A stretch of DNA of 64,000 nucleotides, taken from contig NZ_LT593745.1 of assembly GCF_900089075.1 (NCBI RefSeq), forward strand, positions 124,001 through 188,000. The letters run 5' to 3'. Below the pieces are notes generated by a model. The model saw only the letters and a program-made list of their open reading frames with translations. It was not told the origin of the DNA and made no database searches. Below, one piece after another: positions 17,159-26,453 of the stretch; the stretch's first letter is position 1; each line of letters begins with the position of its first letter. Both the position numbers and the translations under genes were made by a program. This DNA comes from Vaginella massiliensis (GTDB lineage Bacteria > Bacteroidota > Bacteroidia > Flavobacteriales > Weeksellaceae).

Positions 17159-17881
17159 ATGGCAGTTTGGCAAGAACGTGCAGAATTATTATTCAAGCCA
17201 GAAGGAATTGAGAGACTGAAAAATGCTAATATTCTCGTTGTTGGCATGGGCGGTGTGGGTTCTTTTGCGGCAGAATTTGTGGTGCGTGCCGGAGTAGGAA
17301 AAATAACCATTGTCGATGGTGATACCGTAGACATTACCAACATCAACAGGCAATTGCCTGCCTTACACTCTACCGTTGGACAATACAAAGTAGATGTTGT
17401 GGCTGGTCGTCTGCAGGACATCAACCCAGAACTGGAACTGACGGTGATACGAGAATTTTTGACCCCAGAGCGTATGCACGAAGTGGTGACCGAAGACTTT
17501 GACTATGTGATGGATTGCATCGATAGCATCACCCCGAAATTGAATTTGATACGCGCTGCCAAAAACAAGAAACTTCGTGTAATCAGCAATATGGGAGCGG
17601 GCGGAAAAATGTTGGCAAGTAAAATTCAGGTACGCGACATAAGCAAAACCGATGTTTGCCCTCTGGCAAAAAACATCAGAAAAAGACTGAAAACCATGGG
17701 AATATCGAAAGGTGTAAAAGCCGTTTTTTCTACCGAAGTTCCCGATGCTACGAGCTTGAAGCTGACCGATGGAACCAACTTCAAAAAGTCTTTTTACGGA
17801 ACCAACAGCTGGATACCAGCCTTGTTTGGACTGCATTCGGCAGAAACAGTGATTCGACATTTATTAAATAAAGAAAATTAA
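17159..17881 (+). CDS. tcdA: tRNA threonylcarbamoyladenosine dehydratase
   Basis: A 240-residue ThiF/MoeB/E1-like enzyme that dehydrates t6A37 in tRNA to cyclic t6A using ATP. The Rossmann ATP site GMGGVGSFAAEFVVRAG, the DGDTVDITNINRQ motif and VMDCIDSITPKLNL are all visible. The MoeB zinc Cys pairs are absent and the length (240; E. coli TcdA is 268) supports TcdA over MoeB or ThiF. It starts five bases after the TatD gene and is followed, 24 bases on, by a TPR-like gene. The assignment within the E1-like group is by length and motif pattern, so a small doubt remains. Confidence 0.9.
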   Translation: MAVWQERAELLFKPEGIERLKNANILVVGMGGVGSFAAEFVVRAGVGKITIVDGDTVDITNINRQLPALHSTVGQYKVDVVAGRLQDINPELELTVIREFLTPERMHEVVTEDFDYVMDCIDSITPKLNLIRAAKNKKLRVISNMGAGGKMLASKIQVRDISKTDVCPLAKNIRKRLKTMGISKGVKAVFSTEVPDATSLKLTDGTNFKKSFYGTNSWIPALFGLHSAETVIRHLLNKEN

Positions 17882-17905
17882 TCGAATAATTTTTATCTTG
17901 CACGC

Positions 17906-18616
17906 ATGAATATTAATTACGACTATCAGACGTTCGAAGATAAGCTTCGGGCTCAATATAAGGCTTACAATCAGGTCATCGAAAAACGGGCGACCAAGAG
18001 TATTTTGAATTCTGCTGTAGACTTGTTCGATCAACAACTATACGATTTGTGTCTGAAAATTGCAGAAGAATTAGAAAAAACAGCCACCAACGACAAAGAT
18101 TTGTACGATGCAAAAAAACTCATCGCCCTGTGCCATTATGCCAAACAAGACCGAGCCAAATCGGATGAGGCTTTTTTTGAATTGACACGCAACAGCCAGA
18201 ATTCTGACGATTGGTTCAATGCAGTAATCGCTGCCGCAATAAATGAAAACTACGAACGCAGCGAAGCGCTTTTTGCACAAGCTTTGCAAATCTATGCAGA
18301 TCATGGAACCGCCAAAAACATGCCTTCGGTGCAGTTGATTTTTCATTATCTTTTGGCTTTGCAACAAAATGAGGCTTACGAATTGTCTTACGAAAAATTC
18401 AACCTATTGAGACAAGTGTACGAACAAGTCGAATCGAGTGATGAAAAAACTTTGAATCAAAGAGGTTTGAATAGTCTTTCGGTTTTCTTGGAAAGTGCAA
18501 AAGAAACTTTGGTCAACATCGACAAAAAAGAACGAGATGTCATGTTCGAAGAATTCAGAACTAAAATGGACGAACGTGGAAAACTCGAAATCAGTAATTT
18601 TTTGGATACTTTGTAA
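17906..18616 (+). CDS. Alpha-helical TPR-like protein of unknown function
   Basis: A 236-residue cytoplasmic protein without signal peptide. It is almost all helical, with TPR-like pairs around LYDLCLKIAEELEK, YDAKKLIALCHYAKQDRAK and YERSEALFAQALQIYADHG. I do not recognise a named family. It follows tcdA by 24 bases and precedes an outer-membrane-like protein by 13 bases, so it belongs to this rightward run. TPR proteins usually serve as protein-binding scaffolds; the partner is unknown. Confidence 0.8.
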   Translation: MNINYDYQTFEDKLRAQYKAYNQVIEKRATKSILNSAVDLFDQQLYDLCLKIAEELEKTATNDKDLYDAKKLIALCHYAKQDRAKSDEAFFELTRNSQNSDDWFNAVIAAAINENYERSEALFAQALQIYADHGTAKNMPSVQLIFHYLLALQQNEAYELSYEKFNLLRQVYEQVESSDEKTLNQRGLNSLSVFLESAKETLVNIDKKERDVMFEEFRTKMDERGKLEISNFLDTL

Positions 18617-18629
18617 CTTATTAAAAATC

Positions 18630-19202
18630 ATGATTCTTGATAAATTGTTTTTACCAAAAAAGAAAATAACATTTATTAATTTTTTAAATCTTTTCTTATT
18701 AGGATTTGCGGTAACAAACGCACAAGAAACCGAGTACACTTCGTTTGGGAGTGCTCATGCTGGTCTGCAAGGTTTGGAATTGAAGTATGAAGTGCCTTTT
18801 GCATATCAATTCATTTTCAAAGGAGGAGCTGGTTTTGGGGCTGGTTATTATGTAGACGACGCTGTGCACTATGTTTGGAGTTTCCAGTCACCTATTCCAT
18901 TTCTCAAAGCCAATATCGCGTGGATGTACAACAAAGAAAACAGAATTGCCAAAGGTAAATCGTTGCGCAACAACGCTGGAAATTTTGTAGCGCTGCAAGC
19001 CAAATATTCTTTTGGCGATAAGCATGATGACGTATTTAACCAAGTTTTGTTTACAGCTATTCATTGGGGAATTCAACGTACCATTTCGGGTAAATTCTAT
19101 TTCAATACCCATGTAGGTTTAGGATATATGCACGACCAGAATACAAAAGAAAATGCCGTTGCCCCAAGTTTGGGATTGACCTTTGGGTATCAATTTTTCT
19201 GA
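18630..19202 (+). CDS. Probable outer-membrane beta-barrel protein
   Basis: A 190-residue exported protein, starting at ATG 18630 (MILDKLFLPKKK) with a long signal sequence (hydrophobic FINFLNLFLLGFAVTNAQ). The mature part shows alternating hydrophobic and polar residues, many Gly and aromatic residues (GGAGFGAGYYVDDAV, VGLGYMHDQ) and ends with the aromatic FGYQFF, as outer-membrane barrels often do. It is small, about eight strands if it is a barrel. No family name is recognised. It follows the TPR-like gene by 13 bases. Confidence 0.78.
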   Translation: MILDKLFLPKKKITFINFLNLFLLGFAVTNAQETEYTSFGSAHAGLQGLELKYEVPFAYQFIFKGGAGFGAGYYVDDAVHYVWSFQSPIPFLKANIAWMYNKENRIAKGKSLRNNAGNFVALQAKYSFGDKHDDVFNQVLFTAIHWGIQRTISGKFYFNTHVGLGYMHDQNTKENAVAPSLGLTFGYQFF

Positions 19203-19247
19203 AAATAGTATCGATCAGCTAGGTTTGTAATCGAGTAAAAACCTACC

Positions 19248-19781
19248 TTAATTGGTGGGTTTCTTTTTCGCTACCATTTTCTTTTTTGCTGGCATCGACC
19301 GTGGATATTTTCGGTCGATAAACGATTCGTAGTTTTCTACTGCCTCGAGCTGATCGTTGACTTTTGCAAATAATTTGGCTTCTTTTATATAACGATTGAT
19401 CAGTCGTTTGCTTTGATCGCGAATATCGGCAAGCTTAGCCTTATTCAGCCAAACGCCAGCCTTATCAACACCTTTGATGCTCATCGCAAAATCGATAAGT
19501 TTTTCGGCCTCTTCGAAATCTTCGTTCAAAATCAGACATTCGGCATAGGGCGCATAGATTTTCACATTGTTCAGGTTATAATCCATCGCAAGCTGAAAGT
19601 ATTCTTTTGCAGTCTCGTAATCTTCCATCACCTCTGCATATACTTTCCCCATCAGCACCAAGCAATCACTGTCTTTCTCATCGTAAGAGAGTGCGAAATT
19701 GAGTGCTTCGATGGTTTCTTCCATATTGTATGGAAAATTATCCAATGCTTGAAAATAATATTTTCGATTATTTGAATTCAT
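19248..19781 (-). CDS. TPR-repeat protein
   Basis: A 177-residue protein with about three tetratricopeptide repeats: EALNFALSYDEKDSDCLVLMGKVY, YETAKEYFQLAMDYNLNNVKIY and EEAEKLIDFAMSIKG each show the A/L/Y/A spacing. The C-terminus is basic (PAKKKMVAKKKPTN). No signal peptide is seen, so it is probably cytoplasmic. It is convergent with the outer-membrane-like gene. A TTG-N22-TATATTTG promoter at 19943-19975 could drive it through a 155-base leader that also contains a 24-codon ORF. Confidence 0.82.
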   Translation of the reverse strand: MNSNNRKYYFQALDNFPYNMEETIEALNFALSYDEKDSDCLVLMGKVYAEVMEDYETAKEYFQLAMDYNLNNVKIYAPYAECLILNEDFEEAEKLIDFAMSIKGVDKAGVWLNKAKLADIRDQSKRLINRYIKEAKLFAKVNDQLEAVENYESFIDRKYPRSMPAKKKMVAKKKPTN

Positions 19782-19841
19782 AAAATCAGTGTTGAATGAT
19801 AATAAAACTGGGTAATCTTTTGAAACAAAATATGATTCACC

Positions 19842-19916
19842 TTACAAAAGCGCCTCATCAAAGCCATTTCCGAAATTGGAAATTGTGTAGTGATAAATGA
19901 ATTTTCTGAACATCAT
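19842..19916 (-). CDS. Possible 24-codon leader ORF
   Basis: Two ATG codons at 19911-19916 open a frame of 24 residues (MMFRKFIYHYTISNFGNGFDEALL) that ends at 19842, within the leader of the TPR gene. The start is about 20 bases after the expected transcription start, a usual distance for flavobacterial genes. There is no ribosome-binding site, as is normal here. It may be a real small protein, a regulatory leader peptide or chance. Support is position only. Confidence 0.3.
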   Translation of the reverse strand: MMFRKFIYHYTISNFGNGFDEALL

Positions 19917-19942
19917 AATCGGCTTTGTCTTAATAGTTCTTG

Positions 19943-19975
19943 CAAATATACGACATTTTTTTACTAAAACTTCAA
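19943..19975 (-). promoter_or_regulatory. Flavobacterial promoter TTG-N22-TATATTTG
   Basis: On the minus strand TTG (19973-19975) is followed after 22 bases by TATATTTG (19943-19950). Spacing and both boxes fit the Bacteroidota housekeeping promoter, and match the promoter found before rpsF in this window. Start is expected near 19937. Confidence 0.5.
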
Positions 19976-20224
19976 TTCCCTCGAGAAACCTAACCTTTAC
20001 ACACCCTTGCATTGCATCCGAATGGATAAAATAAAACATTTTCGAAACGAGAATCGACCATGAAAAAGTTTGTTTTTAAATAAATTTTGAGTACATGAAG
20101 TTGAGCGTTTTAACACGATTATTTACTAATCCATTGTTAAAAATCGATCAAAATACTTAATGTTTCGTTTAAATTTCAATTGATTGTGAGCTATCTACTC
20201 TAATTATACCTATCTTCAAATACT

Positions 20225-20896
20225 ATGAAAGCAGCCTGGATATTTTTTAGTTTTTGTTTCCTCATCAGTTGTCGCACAGATTCATCGAATCTCAATGCAC
20301 GAACTGAACAAAAAATTGTACAAATGAATCTTTTCGAAGCGGTAAAACACCGAAATATTGCGCATATAAAAACTTGGATTGCCGATGGTAAACCCGTAAA
20401 CGATAAAGACGTCGACGGCAATACGCCTTTGCATTATGCGACCTTTGCAGATGATTTTACCGTAGCCGAATTACTGGTCAAGGCGGGCGCCGATGTCAAT
20501 GCGCAAAACATTATACAAGATTCTCCATTTTTGTATGCTGGTGCAAATGGCTATACCAATTTGGTAAAATTATACCTCGATCATGGTGCCAATTTTTATG
20601 TTCTGAATCGTTATGGGGGAACTGCATTGATTCCTGCTGCAGAGAAAGGTCATCTAGAAACCGTAAAATTATTGATCGAAGTTCCAGATTTCCCCATCAA
20701 TCATGTAAATCGATTGGGTTGGACGGCCCTGATGGAAGCTGTGCTATTGTCTGATGGTGGACCAAAACAGCAAGAAATTATAAAACTATTGTTGGATGCA
20801 GGAGCCGATAAAAACATTCCTGACCTGGATGGCATTACAGCTTTGCAACATGCAAAAACTAGAAAATTTGAAGCTGTGACCGCATTGTTACAATAA
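20225..20896 (+). CDS. Ankyrin-repeat lipoprotein
   Basis: A 223-residue protein with a lipoprotein signal (MKAAWIFFSFCFLISC; Cys16 would be lipidated) and about five ankyrin repeats, such as DVDGNTPLHYATFADD, NIIQDSPFLYAGANG, NRYGGTALIPAAEKG and NRLGWTALMEAVL. It is a surface or periplasmic binding protein with no catalytic domain. It stands alone, convergent with carB, and shares a bidirectional terminator with it. It is a second exported ankyrin protein in this window, though only half as long as the one at 7009-8487, and not adjacent to redox genes. Confidence 0.9.
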   Translation: MKAAWIFFSFCFLISCRTDSSNLNARTEQKIVQMNLFEAVKHRNIAHIKTWIADGKPVNDKDVDGNTPLHYATFADDFTVAELLVKAGADVNAQNIIQDSPFLYAGANGYTNLVKLYLDHGANFYVLNRYGGTALIPAAEKGHLETVKLLIEVPDFPINHVNRLGWTALMEAVLLSDGGPKQQEIIKLLLDAGADKNIPDLDGITALQHAKTRKFEAVTALLQ

Positions 20897-20930
20897 AAAA
20901 AGAAGGAGCCTTTGAAACTCCTTCTTTTGT
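20895..20930. terminator. Bidirectional terminator between ankyrin gene and carB
   Basis: GAAGGAG pairs with CTCCTTC, with flanking A and T runs on both sides, so it can end rightward transcripts from the ankyrin gene and leftward ones from carB. Confidence 0.8.
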
Positions 20931-20952
20931 ACGATTGCTTATAAAAAGCGAA

Positions 20953-23900
20953 TTATTTATTCAGATACTCTTTCCAAGACTTGATTTTCAGATCTTCTAC
21001 ATTCAAGCTACAAAAAGCATTGATATAAGCCGAAGCTAAACGCGCATTTGTAACCAACGGAATGTTGAAATCTACTGCTGTACGACGAATTTGGTAATCG
21101 TTGTCCAACTCTGCCTTGGTCAGGTTTTTCGGAATATTGACCACCATATCGATTTTCTTGTCGTGCAAATACGAGATAACGTTCGGTTCTTTTTTATCCG
21201 AAGGCCAGTAAACCAAAGTCGAGTACACGTCGTTTTCGGTAAAGAATCGGTGTGTCCCTTCTGTCGCGTAAATTATATAACCTTTCTCGATCAATTGTTT
21301 TGCTGGCTCCAACAAAGCAACTTTCGATTCAATTGGTCCGCCAGAGATCAGCACTGTTTTTTCAGGAATTTCGTAACCAACCGAGAGCATCGACTTCAAC
21401 AAGGCTTCTTCTGCAGTATCGCCAATACATCCAACCTCACCCGTAGACGACATGTCTACCGACAAAACTGGGTCTGCTCCTGCCAAACGCGTAAAAGAGA
21501 ACTGAGAGGCTTTCACCCCAACGTAATCTAAATCGTATACCACTTCTGGATGACCTTTTTCCACCTCTAATCCCAACAAAACTTTGGTTGCTTTTTCGAT
21601 TAAATTATTGCCCGACACTTTCGATACGAAAGGAAATGAACGAGAAGCGCGAATATTGGTTTCGATAACCCGAACTGTGTTGTTTTTAGACAAAAATTGA
21701 AGATTCATTGGGCCAGAAACTTCGAAACGTTTTGCAATTTTCGCTGCCACTTTACGCATTTGGCGTATGGTTTCGATATACACTTTCTGAGGCGGATAAT
21801 ACATGGTCGCGTCACCAGAATGAACTCCGGCAAACTCTACATGCTCCGAAATGGCGTAGTCGATGATCTCACCATTTTTACAAACAGCGTCTAATTCGAT
21901 TTCTTTTGCACCTTGAACAAATTCGGAAACTACAACAGGATAATCTGGCGAAACCTCTTTTGCCAACTTCAAGAATGCTTCCAATTCTTCTGTGTTGGCT
22001 ACCACGTTCATCGCTGCACCCGAAAGGACATAAGAAGGGCGAATCAATACTGGGAAACCAACTTCTTCTACAAAGTTGTGAATGGCTTCTAATGAAGACA
22101 GCTCTTTCCAACGAGGTTGATCGATTCCTAATTCATCTAAGATTTCAGAAAATTTGTGTCGATTTTCTGCATCATCAATACGCAAAGGAGAAGTTCCTAA
22201 AATATTGATTTTTTCATCGTATAATTTCATCGCCAAGTTGTTCGGAATTTGTCCTCCTGTAGAGATGATCGTCCCATCAGGTTGTTCAAAATCCAAAATA
22301 TCCATCACCCGTTCGAACGATAATTCTTCGAAATACAAGCGATCCGACTCGTCATAATCGGTCGAAACGGTTTCTGGATTGTAGTTGATGATAATTGTTT
22401 TGTATCCGTTTTTGGCTGCGGTCTGTGCTGCATTTACAGAACACCAGTCGAACTCAACCGACGAACCAATGCGGTAAACTCCAGAGCCTAAGACACATAC
22501 AGATTTTTCGGTTTCGGTGGCAATGTCGTTTTCAGTTCCGTGGTAAGTGACGTACAGGTAATTGGTTTGTGCAGGAAATTCGGCAGCTAAGGTGTCTATT
22601 TGCTTGATTACTGGAACTATTCCGAAGTTTTTACGCAATTCACGAACCGTTAATTCATTACGATGAACATTGGTATTTCCTTTTACCAAAACTGCGATTT
22701 GTTGATCAGAAAAACCAGCTAATTTTGCTTTTTTTACTAAATCTGCCTCCACTTGCTCGAAGCGCTCCAAGGCTTCAAACTCTTTCGAAATGTGAAAAAT
22801 TTTCTCTAAACGTTGCAAAAACCACAAGTCGATTTTCGTTAAATCGTGAATTTTTTCGATAGAATATCCAGCTTTGAAGGCTTCTGTAATGGCGTACAAA
22901 CGCTCGTCATTTGGCTCTGACAACCAAGTGTCCAACGATTCTCCTTCTGGAATTGTGAATGAGTTGGCAACAAAACCTCTATAGCCGATGTCTAACATTC
23001 GAATTCCTTTCTGAATTGCCTCTTCAAAAGATCGCCCAATTGCCATCACCTCGCCCACCGATTTCATGGCAGAACCAATATTTCGGCGAACACCGTAGAA
23101 TTTGTTCAAATCCCATCGAGGTAATTTGACCACGCAATAGTCTAAAGCAGGCTCGAACATTGCCGATGTGGTTTGCGTTACACTGTTTTTTAATTCGAAC
23201 AACGAGTAGCCTAGAGCTAATTTTGCCGCTACAAAGGCTAATGGATAACCCGTGGCTTTGGAAGCTAAGGCAGAAGACCGAGACAAACGAGCATTTACCT
23301 CAATCACGCGGTATTCTTCTGAAGTCGGATCGAATGCATACTGAATGTTACATTCTCCTACCACACCAAGGTGACGAATGGTGCGAATTGCCACTTCGCG
23401 TAATTTGTGATATTCTGAGTTGGTCAAAGTTTGCGATGGAGCGACAACGATAGATTCACCAGTATGTACACCAATTGGATCGAAGTTCTCCATGTTACAA
23501 ACGGTGATACAGTTATCGTATGCGTCTCGTACGACTTCATACTCAATTTCTTTCCAACCTTTCAAAGATTCTTCCACCAAAACTTGAGAAGAGTAGTTGA
23601 AAGCTTTTTCAACGAGTTCTAACAATTCTTCTTCGTTGTTGGCAAAACCAGAGCCTAAACCTCCTAAAGCGTAAGCTGCTCGAATGATCAATGGAAAACC
23701 AATTCGCTTACCAGCTTCCATCGCGTCTTCAATTGTTTCTACTGCTTCTGATCGGGCGGTGAAAACACCGATTTGATCCAATTTTTCGATGAAGATATCA
23801 CGATCTTCTGTTGCCTCGATAACTGGGATTTGTGTGCCCAGAACTTGGACACCGTATTTTTCGAAGATGTTTTCTTTGTTCAATTCAACCGCACAATTCA

Positions 23901-24183
23901 GGGCTGTTTGACCTCCAAAAGCAACCAAAACACCGTCTGGTTTTTCTTTCTTGATCACTTCCTCTACAAAATATGGCGTTACGGGTAAGAAATAAACTTC
24001 GTCTGCAATACCTTCTGAAGTTTGAACGGTGGCAATATTTGGATTGATCAAAACGGTTTTGATTCCTTCTTCTTTTAGGGCTTTTAACGCTTGAGAACCA
24101 GAATAATCAAACTCACCTGCTTGACCAATTTTCAATGCTCCTGATCCTAATACTAATACTTTTTTAATATCTTTTTTTAACAT
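20953..24183 (-). CDS. carB: Carbamoyl-phosphate synthase large subunit
   Basis: A 1076-residue subunit that makes carbamoyl phosphate from bicarbonate, ATP and ammonia for arginine and pyrimidines. I chose the ATG at 24183 (MLKKDIKKVLVLGSGALKIGQ), eight codons inside an upstream GTG, because it matches the family start and length (E. coli 1073). Two homologous ATP-grasp halves are visible: the first with GSGALKIGQAGEFDYSGSQA and RLSRSSALASKATGYPLA, the second with LGSGVYRIGSSVEFDW and VLIRPSYVLSGAAMNVV, then the C-terminal MGS-like domain from about residue 935. The gene follows carA by 10 bases and is the last gene of the leftward arg-car run, ending at the bidirectional terminator. Confidence 0.97.
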   Translation of the reverse strand: MLKKDIKKVLVLGSGALKIGQAGEFDYSGSQALKALKEEGIKTVLINPNIATVQTSEGIADEVYFLPVTPYFVEEVIKKEKPDGVLVAFGGQTALNCAVELNKENIFEKYGVQVLGTQIPVIEATEDRDIFIEKLDQIGVFTARSEAVETIEDAMEAGKRIGFPLIIRAAYALGGLGSGFANNEEELLELVEKAFNYSSQVLVEESLKGWKEIEYEVVRDAYDNCITVCNMENFDPIGVHTGESIVVAPSQTLTNSEYHKLREVAIRTIRHLGVVGECNIQYAFDPTSEEYRVIEVNARLSRSSALASKATGYPLAFVAAKLALGYSLFELKNSVTQTTSAMFEPALDYCVVKLPRWDLNKFYGVRRNIGSAMKSVGEVMAIGRSFEEAIQKGIRMLDIGYRGFVANSFTIPEGESLDTWLSEPNDERLYAITEAFKAGYSIEKIHDLTKIDLWFLQRLEKIFHISKEFEALERFEQVEADLVKKAKLAGFSDQQIAVLVKGNTNVHRNELTVRELRKNFGIVPVIKQIDTLAAEFPAQTNYLYVTYHGTENDIATETEKSVCVLGSGVYRIGSSVEFDWCSVNAAQTAAKNGYKTIIINYNPETVSTDYDESDRLYFEELSFERVMDILDFEQPDGTIISTGGQIPNNLAMKLYDEKINILGTSPLRIDDAENRHKFSEILDELGIDQPRWKELSSLEAIHNFVEEVGFPVLIRPSYVLSGAAMNVVANTEELEAFLKLAKEVSPDYPVVVSEFVQGAKEIELDAVCKNGEIIDYAISEHVEFAGVHSGDATMYYPPQKVYIETIRQMRKVAAKIAKRFEVSGPMNLQFLSKNNTVRVIETNIRASRSFPFVSKVSGNNLIEKATKVLLGLEVEKGHPEVVYDLDYVGVKASQFSFTRLAGADPVLSVDMSSTGEVGCIGDTAEEALLKSMLSVGYEIPEKTVLISGGPIESKVALLEPAKQLIEKGYIIYATEGTHRFFTENDVYSTLVYWPSDKKEPNVISYLHDKKIDMVVNIPKNLTKAELDNDYQIRRTAVDFNIPLVTNARLASAYINAFCSLNVEDLKIKSWKEYLNK

Positions 24184-24193
24184 CTTGATCTGA

Positions 24194-25282
24194 TTATGCG
24201 TTAGCACTTTTATATTTTTTTACTTCTTCGATGAATTCATCAAATAAATACTCTGTATCTATTGAGCCTCCCATGGCTTCGGGGTGAAACTGAACCGTAA
24301 AGATTGGTTTCGATTCGTGACGGATACCTTCGCAAGTGCCATCGTTTAGATTGGTAAAAAAGGTGGTAAATCCTTCAGGTAATTTTGAATCGTCTACGGC
24401 ATAACCGTGATTTTGAGAGGTGATGAAACATCTTTTGGTTCCAACCAATTGTACGGGTTGGTTATGAGAACGGTGACCGTATTTCAACTTATAAGTCGAC
24501 GCGCCGGCTGCCAAACTCACCAACTGATTTCCTAAACAAATTCCAAAAATTGGTTTATCGCCTTTTAGTGATTCGCCGATGTGATTGATCGTTGGCACGC
24601 ACAAGGCTGGATCGCCGGGCCCGTTCGAAATGAACAATCCGTCGTAATCCAAGGTTTCGTAATTATAGTCCCAAGGCACTCGAATTACTTCTACGCCACG
24701 AGAAACAAGGCAGCGGATGATATTGTTTTTTACGCCACAATCGACCAAAACAATTCTGATATCAGCGCCTTCGTTGTAGCGAATCACTTCTTTACAAGAG
24801 ACTTGAGCGACCAAGTTATCTAAATTTGGATTGTAAAAATCGACGTCTGTATCGGCAACGATTTTTCCTAAAGTAGATCCTTGCTCACGCAATTTTTTGG
24901 CAATCATACGCGTGTCTACTCCGTAAACTCCTGGGATGTTTTGGCTCTTCAACCAAGCGCCCAATTTTTGAACCGCATTCCAGTGTGAATAATCATCCGC
25001 ATAGTACGAAATCACCAAACCTTTCACCTGAATTTGGTTCGACTCCATCCACTCTTCCACCGAATCGATCATTGCTTTATCATCAGGAACACCATAGTTT
25101 CCGATCATTGGAGCTGTCATGACCAAAATTTGCCCTTTGTAAGAAGGGTCTGTCAAACTCTCATTGTATCCAACCATTGCGGTGTTGAATACCACTTCTC
25201 CTGCGGTAGAAGTATAAGCACCGAAAGGTTTACCTTCGATCTCTAATCCGTCTTGGAATACTAATTTTATTGTTTTATCCAT
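24194..25282 (-). CDS. carA: Carbamoyl-phosphate synthase small (glutaminase) subunit
   Basis: A 362-residue subunit that releases ammonia from glutamine and passes it to CarB. The N-terminal CPSase_sm_chain domain (FNTAMVGYNESLTDPSYKGQ) is followed by the class I amidotransferase domain from about residue 175. The nucleophile Cys is in FGICLGNQ and the catalytic His and Glu are in VQFHPEA. Length is normal (E. coli 382). Its start overlaps the end of argD by eight bases and carB follows after 10 bases, so argD-carA-carB are translationally linked. The arrangement ties carbamoyl phosphate supply to arginine control by ArgR. Confidence 0.97.
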   Translation of the reverse strand: MDKTIKLVFQDGLEIEGKPFGAYTSTAGEVVFNTAMVGYNESLTDPSYKGQILVMTAPMIGNYGVPDDKAMIDSVEEWMESNQIQVKGLVISYYADDYSHWNAVQKLGAWLKSQNIPGVYGVDTRMIAKKLREQGSTLGKIVADTDVDFYNPNLDNLVAQVSCKEVIRYNEGADIRIVLVDCGVKNNIIRCLVSRGVEVIRVPWDYNYETLDYDGLFISNGPGDPALCVPTINHIGESLKGDKPIFGICLGNQLVSLAAGASTYKLKYGHRSHNQPVQLVGTKRCFITSQNHGYAVDDSKLPEGFTTFFTNLNDGTCEGIRHESKPIFTVQFHPEAMGGSIDTEYLFDEFIEEVKKYKSANA

Positions 25283-26411
25283 TGATGATAATGTTAATTT
25301 CGGTTTCTAAAGCTGATATGAATTTATCTACGTATTGTTTTGTAATCGTAAGAGGCGGAAGCAATCTGATGACGTTTGTCCCGGCATATCCTACAAAAAT
25401 ATGGTGTTTTTCTAATAAGTTATTTTTCAACGTTGCAATGGGAAACTCAAATTCGATTCCGATCATCGAACCACGTCCACGAATTTCTCGAATTTTCGGG
25501 AATTTATTCAATTGAATGCCAATATATTCTCCAATTTCTTTTGCATTATCGATTAAACTTTCTTGCTCCATCACGTCCAAAACTGTAACTGCAGCCGCGC
25601 AAGCCAAGTGATTTCCTCCGAAAGTTGTCCCCAATAACCCGTAAGAGGCTTCGAATTCGGGAGAGATCAGCACCCCACCAATTGGGAAACCGTTGCCCAT
25701 TCCTTTTGCTATCGTAATCAAATCGGCTTTGATATTGGAATGTTGATGAGCGAAGAATTTCCCCGAACGTCCGTAACCACATTGTACTTCATCGGCAATC
25801 AAAACCACGTCGTTTTCTGTACAAACGGTTCGCAATTCTTGAACGAATTTGTCTGAAGGTAAAACGATTCCGCCAACACCTTGAATTGGTTCGTAAATAA
25901 CGGCTGCAACATCACCGTGCGCAATGATTTCTTTGATCGCATCGATGTCGTAGTCTACAAAAGATACTTTGTGATGCGCATTGAACGGAGCAACAATTTT
26001 TGGATTATCTGTAAGCGCAACCGAACCCGATGTACGCCCGTGGAAAGCTCCATTGAATGCAATGATGCGGTCTTTTCCGGTATGGAAAGAGGCTAATTTC
26101 GCAGCATTTTCGTTGGCTTCTGCACCAGAATTACACAAAAACAGGGTGTAATCATCGTATCCTGATAGCTTGCCTAATTTCTCTGCCAATTCGGTCTGAA
26201 TTGGGATATGAACCGAGTTGGAATAAAAGCTGATGTTGTTGAGCTGTTCTGTAATTTTTTGCACATAATGTGGGTGTGCATGCCCAATGGAAATCACAGC
26301 GTGACCGCCGTACAGGTCTAAATATTCTTGTCCGTTTTCATCCCAAAGAATACAATCTTTGGCTTTGACCGGAGTTACATTCATTAATGGATATACGTTG
26401 AAAAGTTTCAT
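25275..26411 (-). CDS. argD: Acetylornithine (or succinylornithine) aminotransferase
   Basis: A 378-residue PLP enzyme of the class III aminotransferases that transfers an amino group from glutamate to the N-acyl-glutamate semialdehyde, giving N-acylornithine. The PLP lysine is in ITIAKGMGNGFPIGG, the cofactor Asp in IADEVQCGYGRSG, and LYGGHAVISIGHAHP opens the fold. The length fits ArgD rather than the longer ornithine aminotransferases. In Bacteroidota the acyl group may be succinyl; the sequence alone does not decide. It lies between the four-helix-bundle gene and carA, overlapping the latter by eight bases. Confidence 0.93.
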   Translation of the reverse strand: MKLFNVYPLMNVTPVKAKDCILWDENGQEYLDLYGGHAVISIGHAHPHYVQKITEQLNNISFYSNSVHIPIQTELAEKLGKLSGYDDYTLFLCNSGAEANENAAKLASFHTGKDRIIAFNGAFHGRTSGSVALTDNPKIVAPFNAHHKVSFVDYDIDAIKEIIAHGDVAAVIYEPIQGVGGIVLPSDKFVQELRTVCTENDVVLIADEVQCGYGRSGKFFAHQHSNIKADLITIAKGMGNGFPIGGVLISPEFEASYGLLGTTFGGNHLACAAAVTVLDVMEQESLIDNAKEIGEYIGIQLNKFPKIREIRGRGSMIGIEFEFPIATLKNNLLEKHHIFVGYAGTNVIRLLPPLTITKQYVDKFISALETEINIIING

Positions 26412-26442
26412 TTTTGTTTATGTTTTATGTGATACGTTGTAG

Positions 26443-26453
26443 GTTATACGTTT
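26443..26453 (+). repeat. Left inverted repeat of the four-helix-bundle cassette
   Basis: GTTATACGTTT, the exact reverse complement of the copy at 26805-26815. It overlaps the stop codon of the four-helix-bundle gene. Confidence 0.6.

Larger units (their letters stand above)
19782..20224. other. Spacer of 443 bases with a promoter and a small leader ORF
   Basis: The minus strand contains a good flavobacterial promoter (19943-19975) and, 20 bases after its expected start point, a 24-codon ORF (19842-19916). The rest, 19976-20224, is AT-rich with no gene, repeat or RNA fold that I can support. The plus-strand promoter of the ankyrin lipoprotein should lie near 20150-20215 but no clear TAnnTTTG is present. 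Confidence 0.5.

Noticed and set aside
24184-24207. N-terminal extension of carB from a GTG
   Set aside because: It would overlap the end of carA; the family start MLKKDIKKVLVLGSG fits the ATG at 24183.
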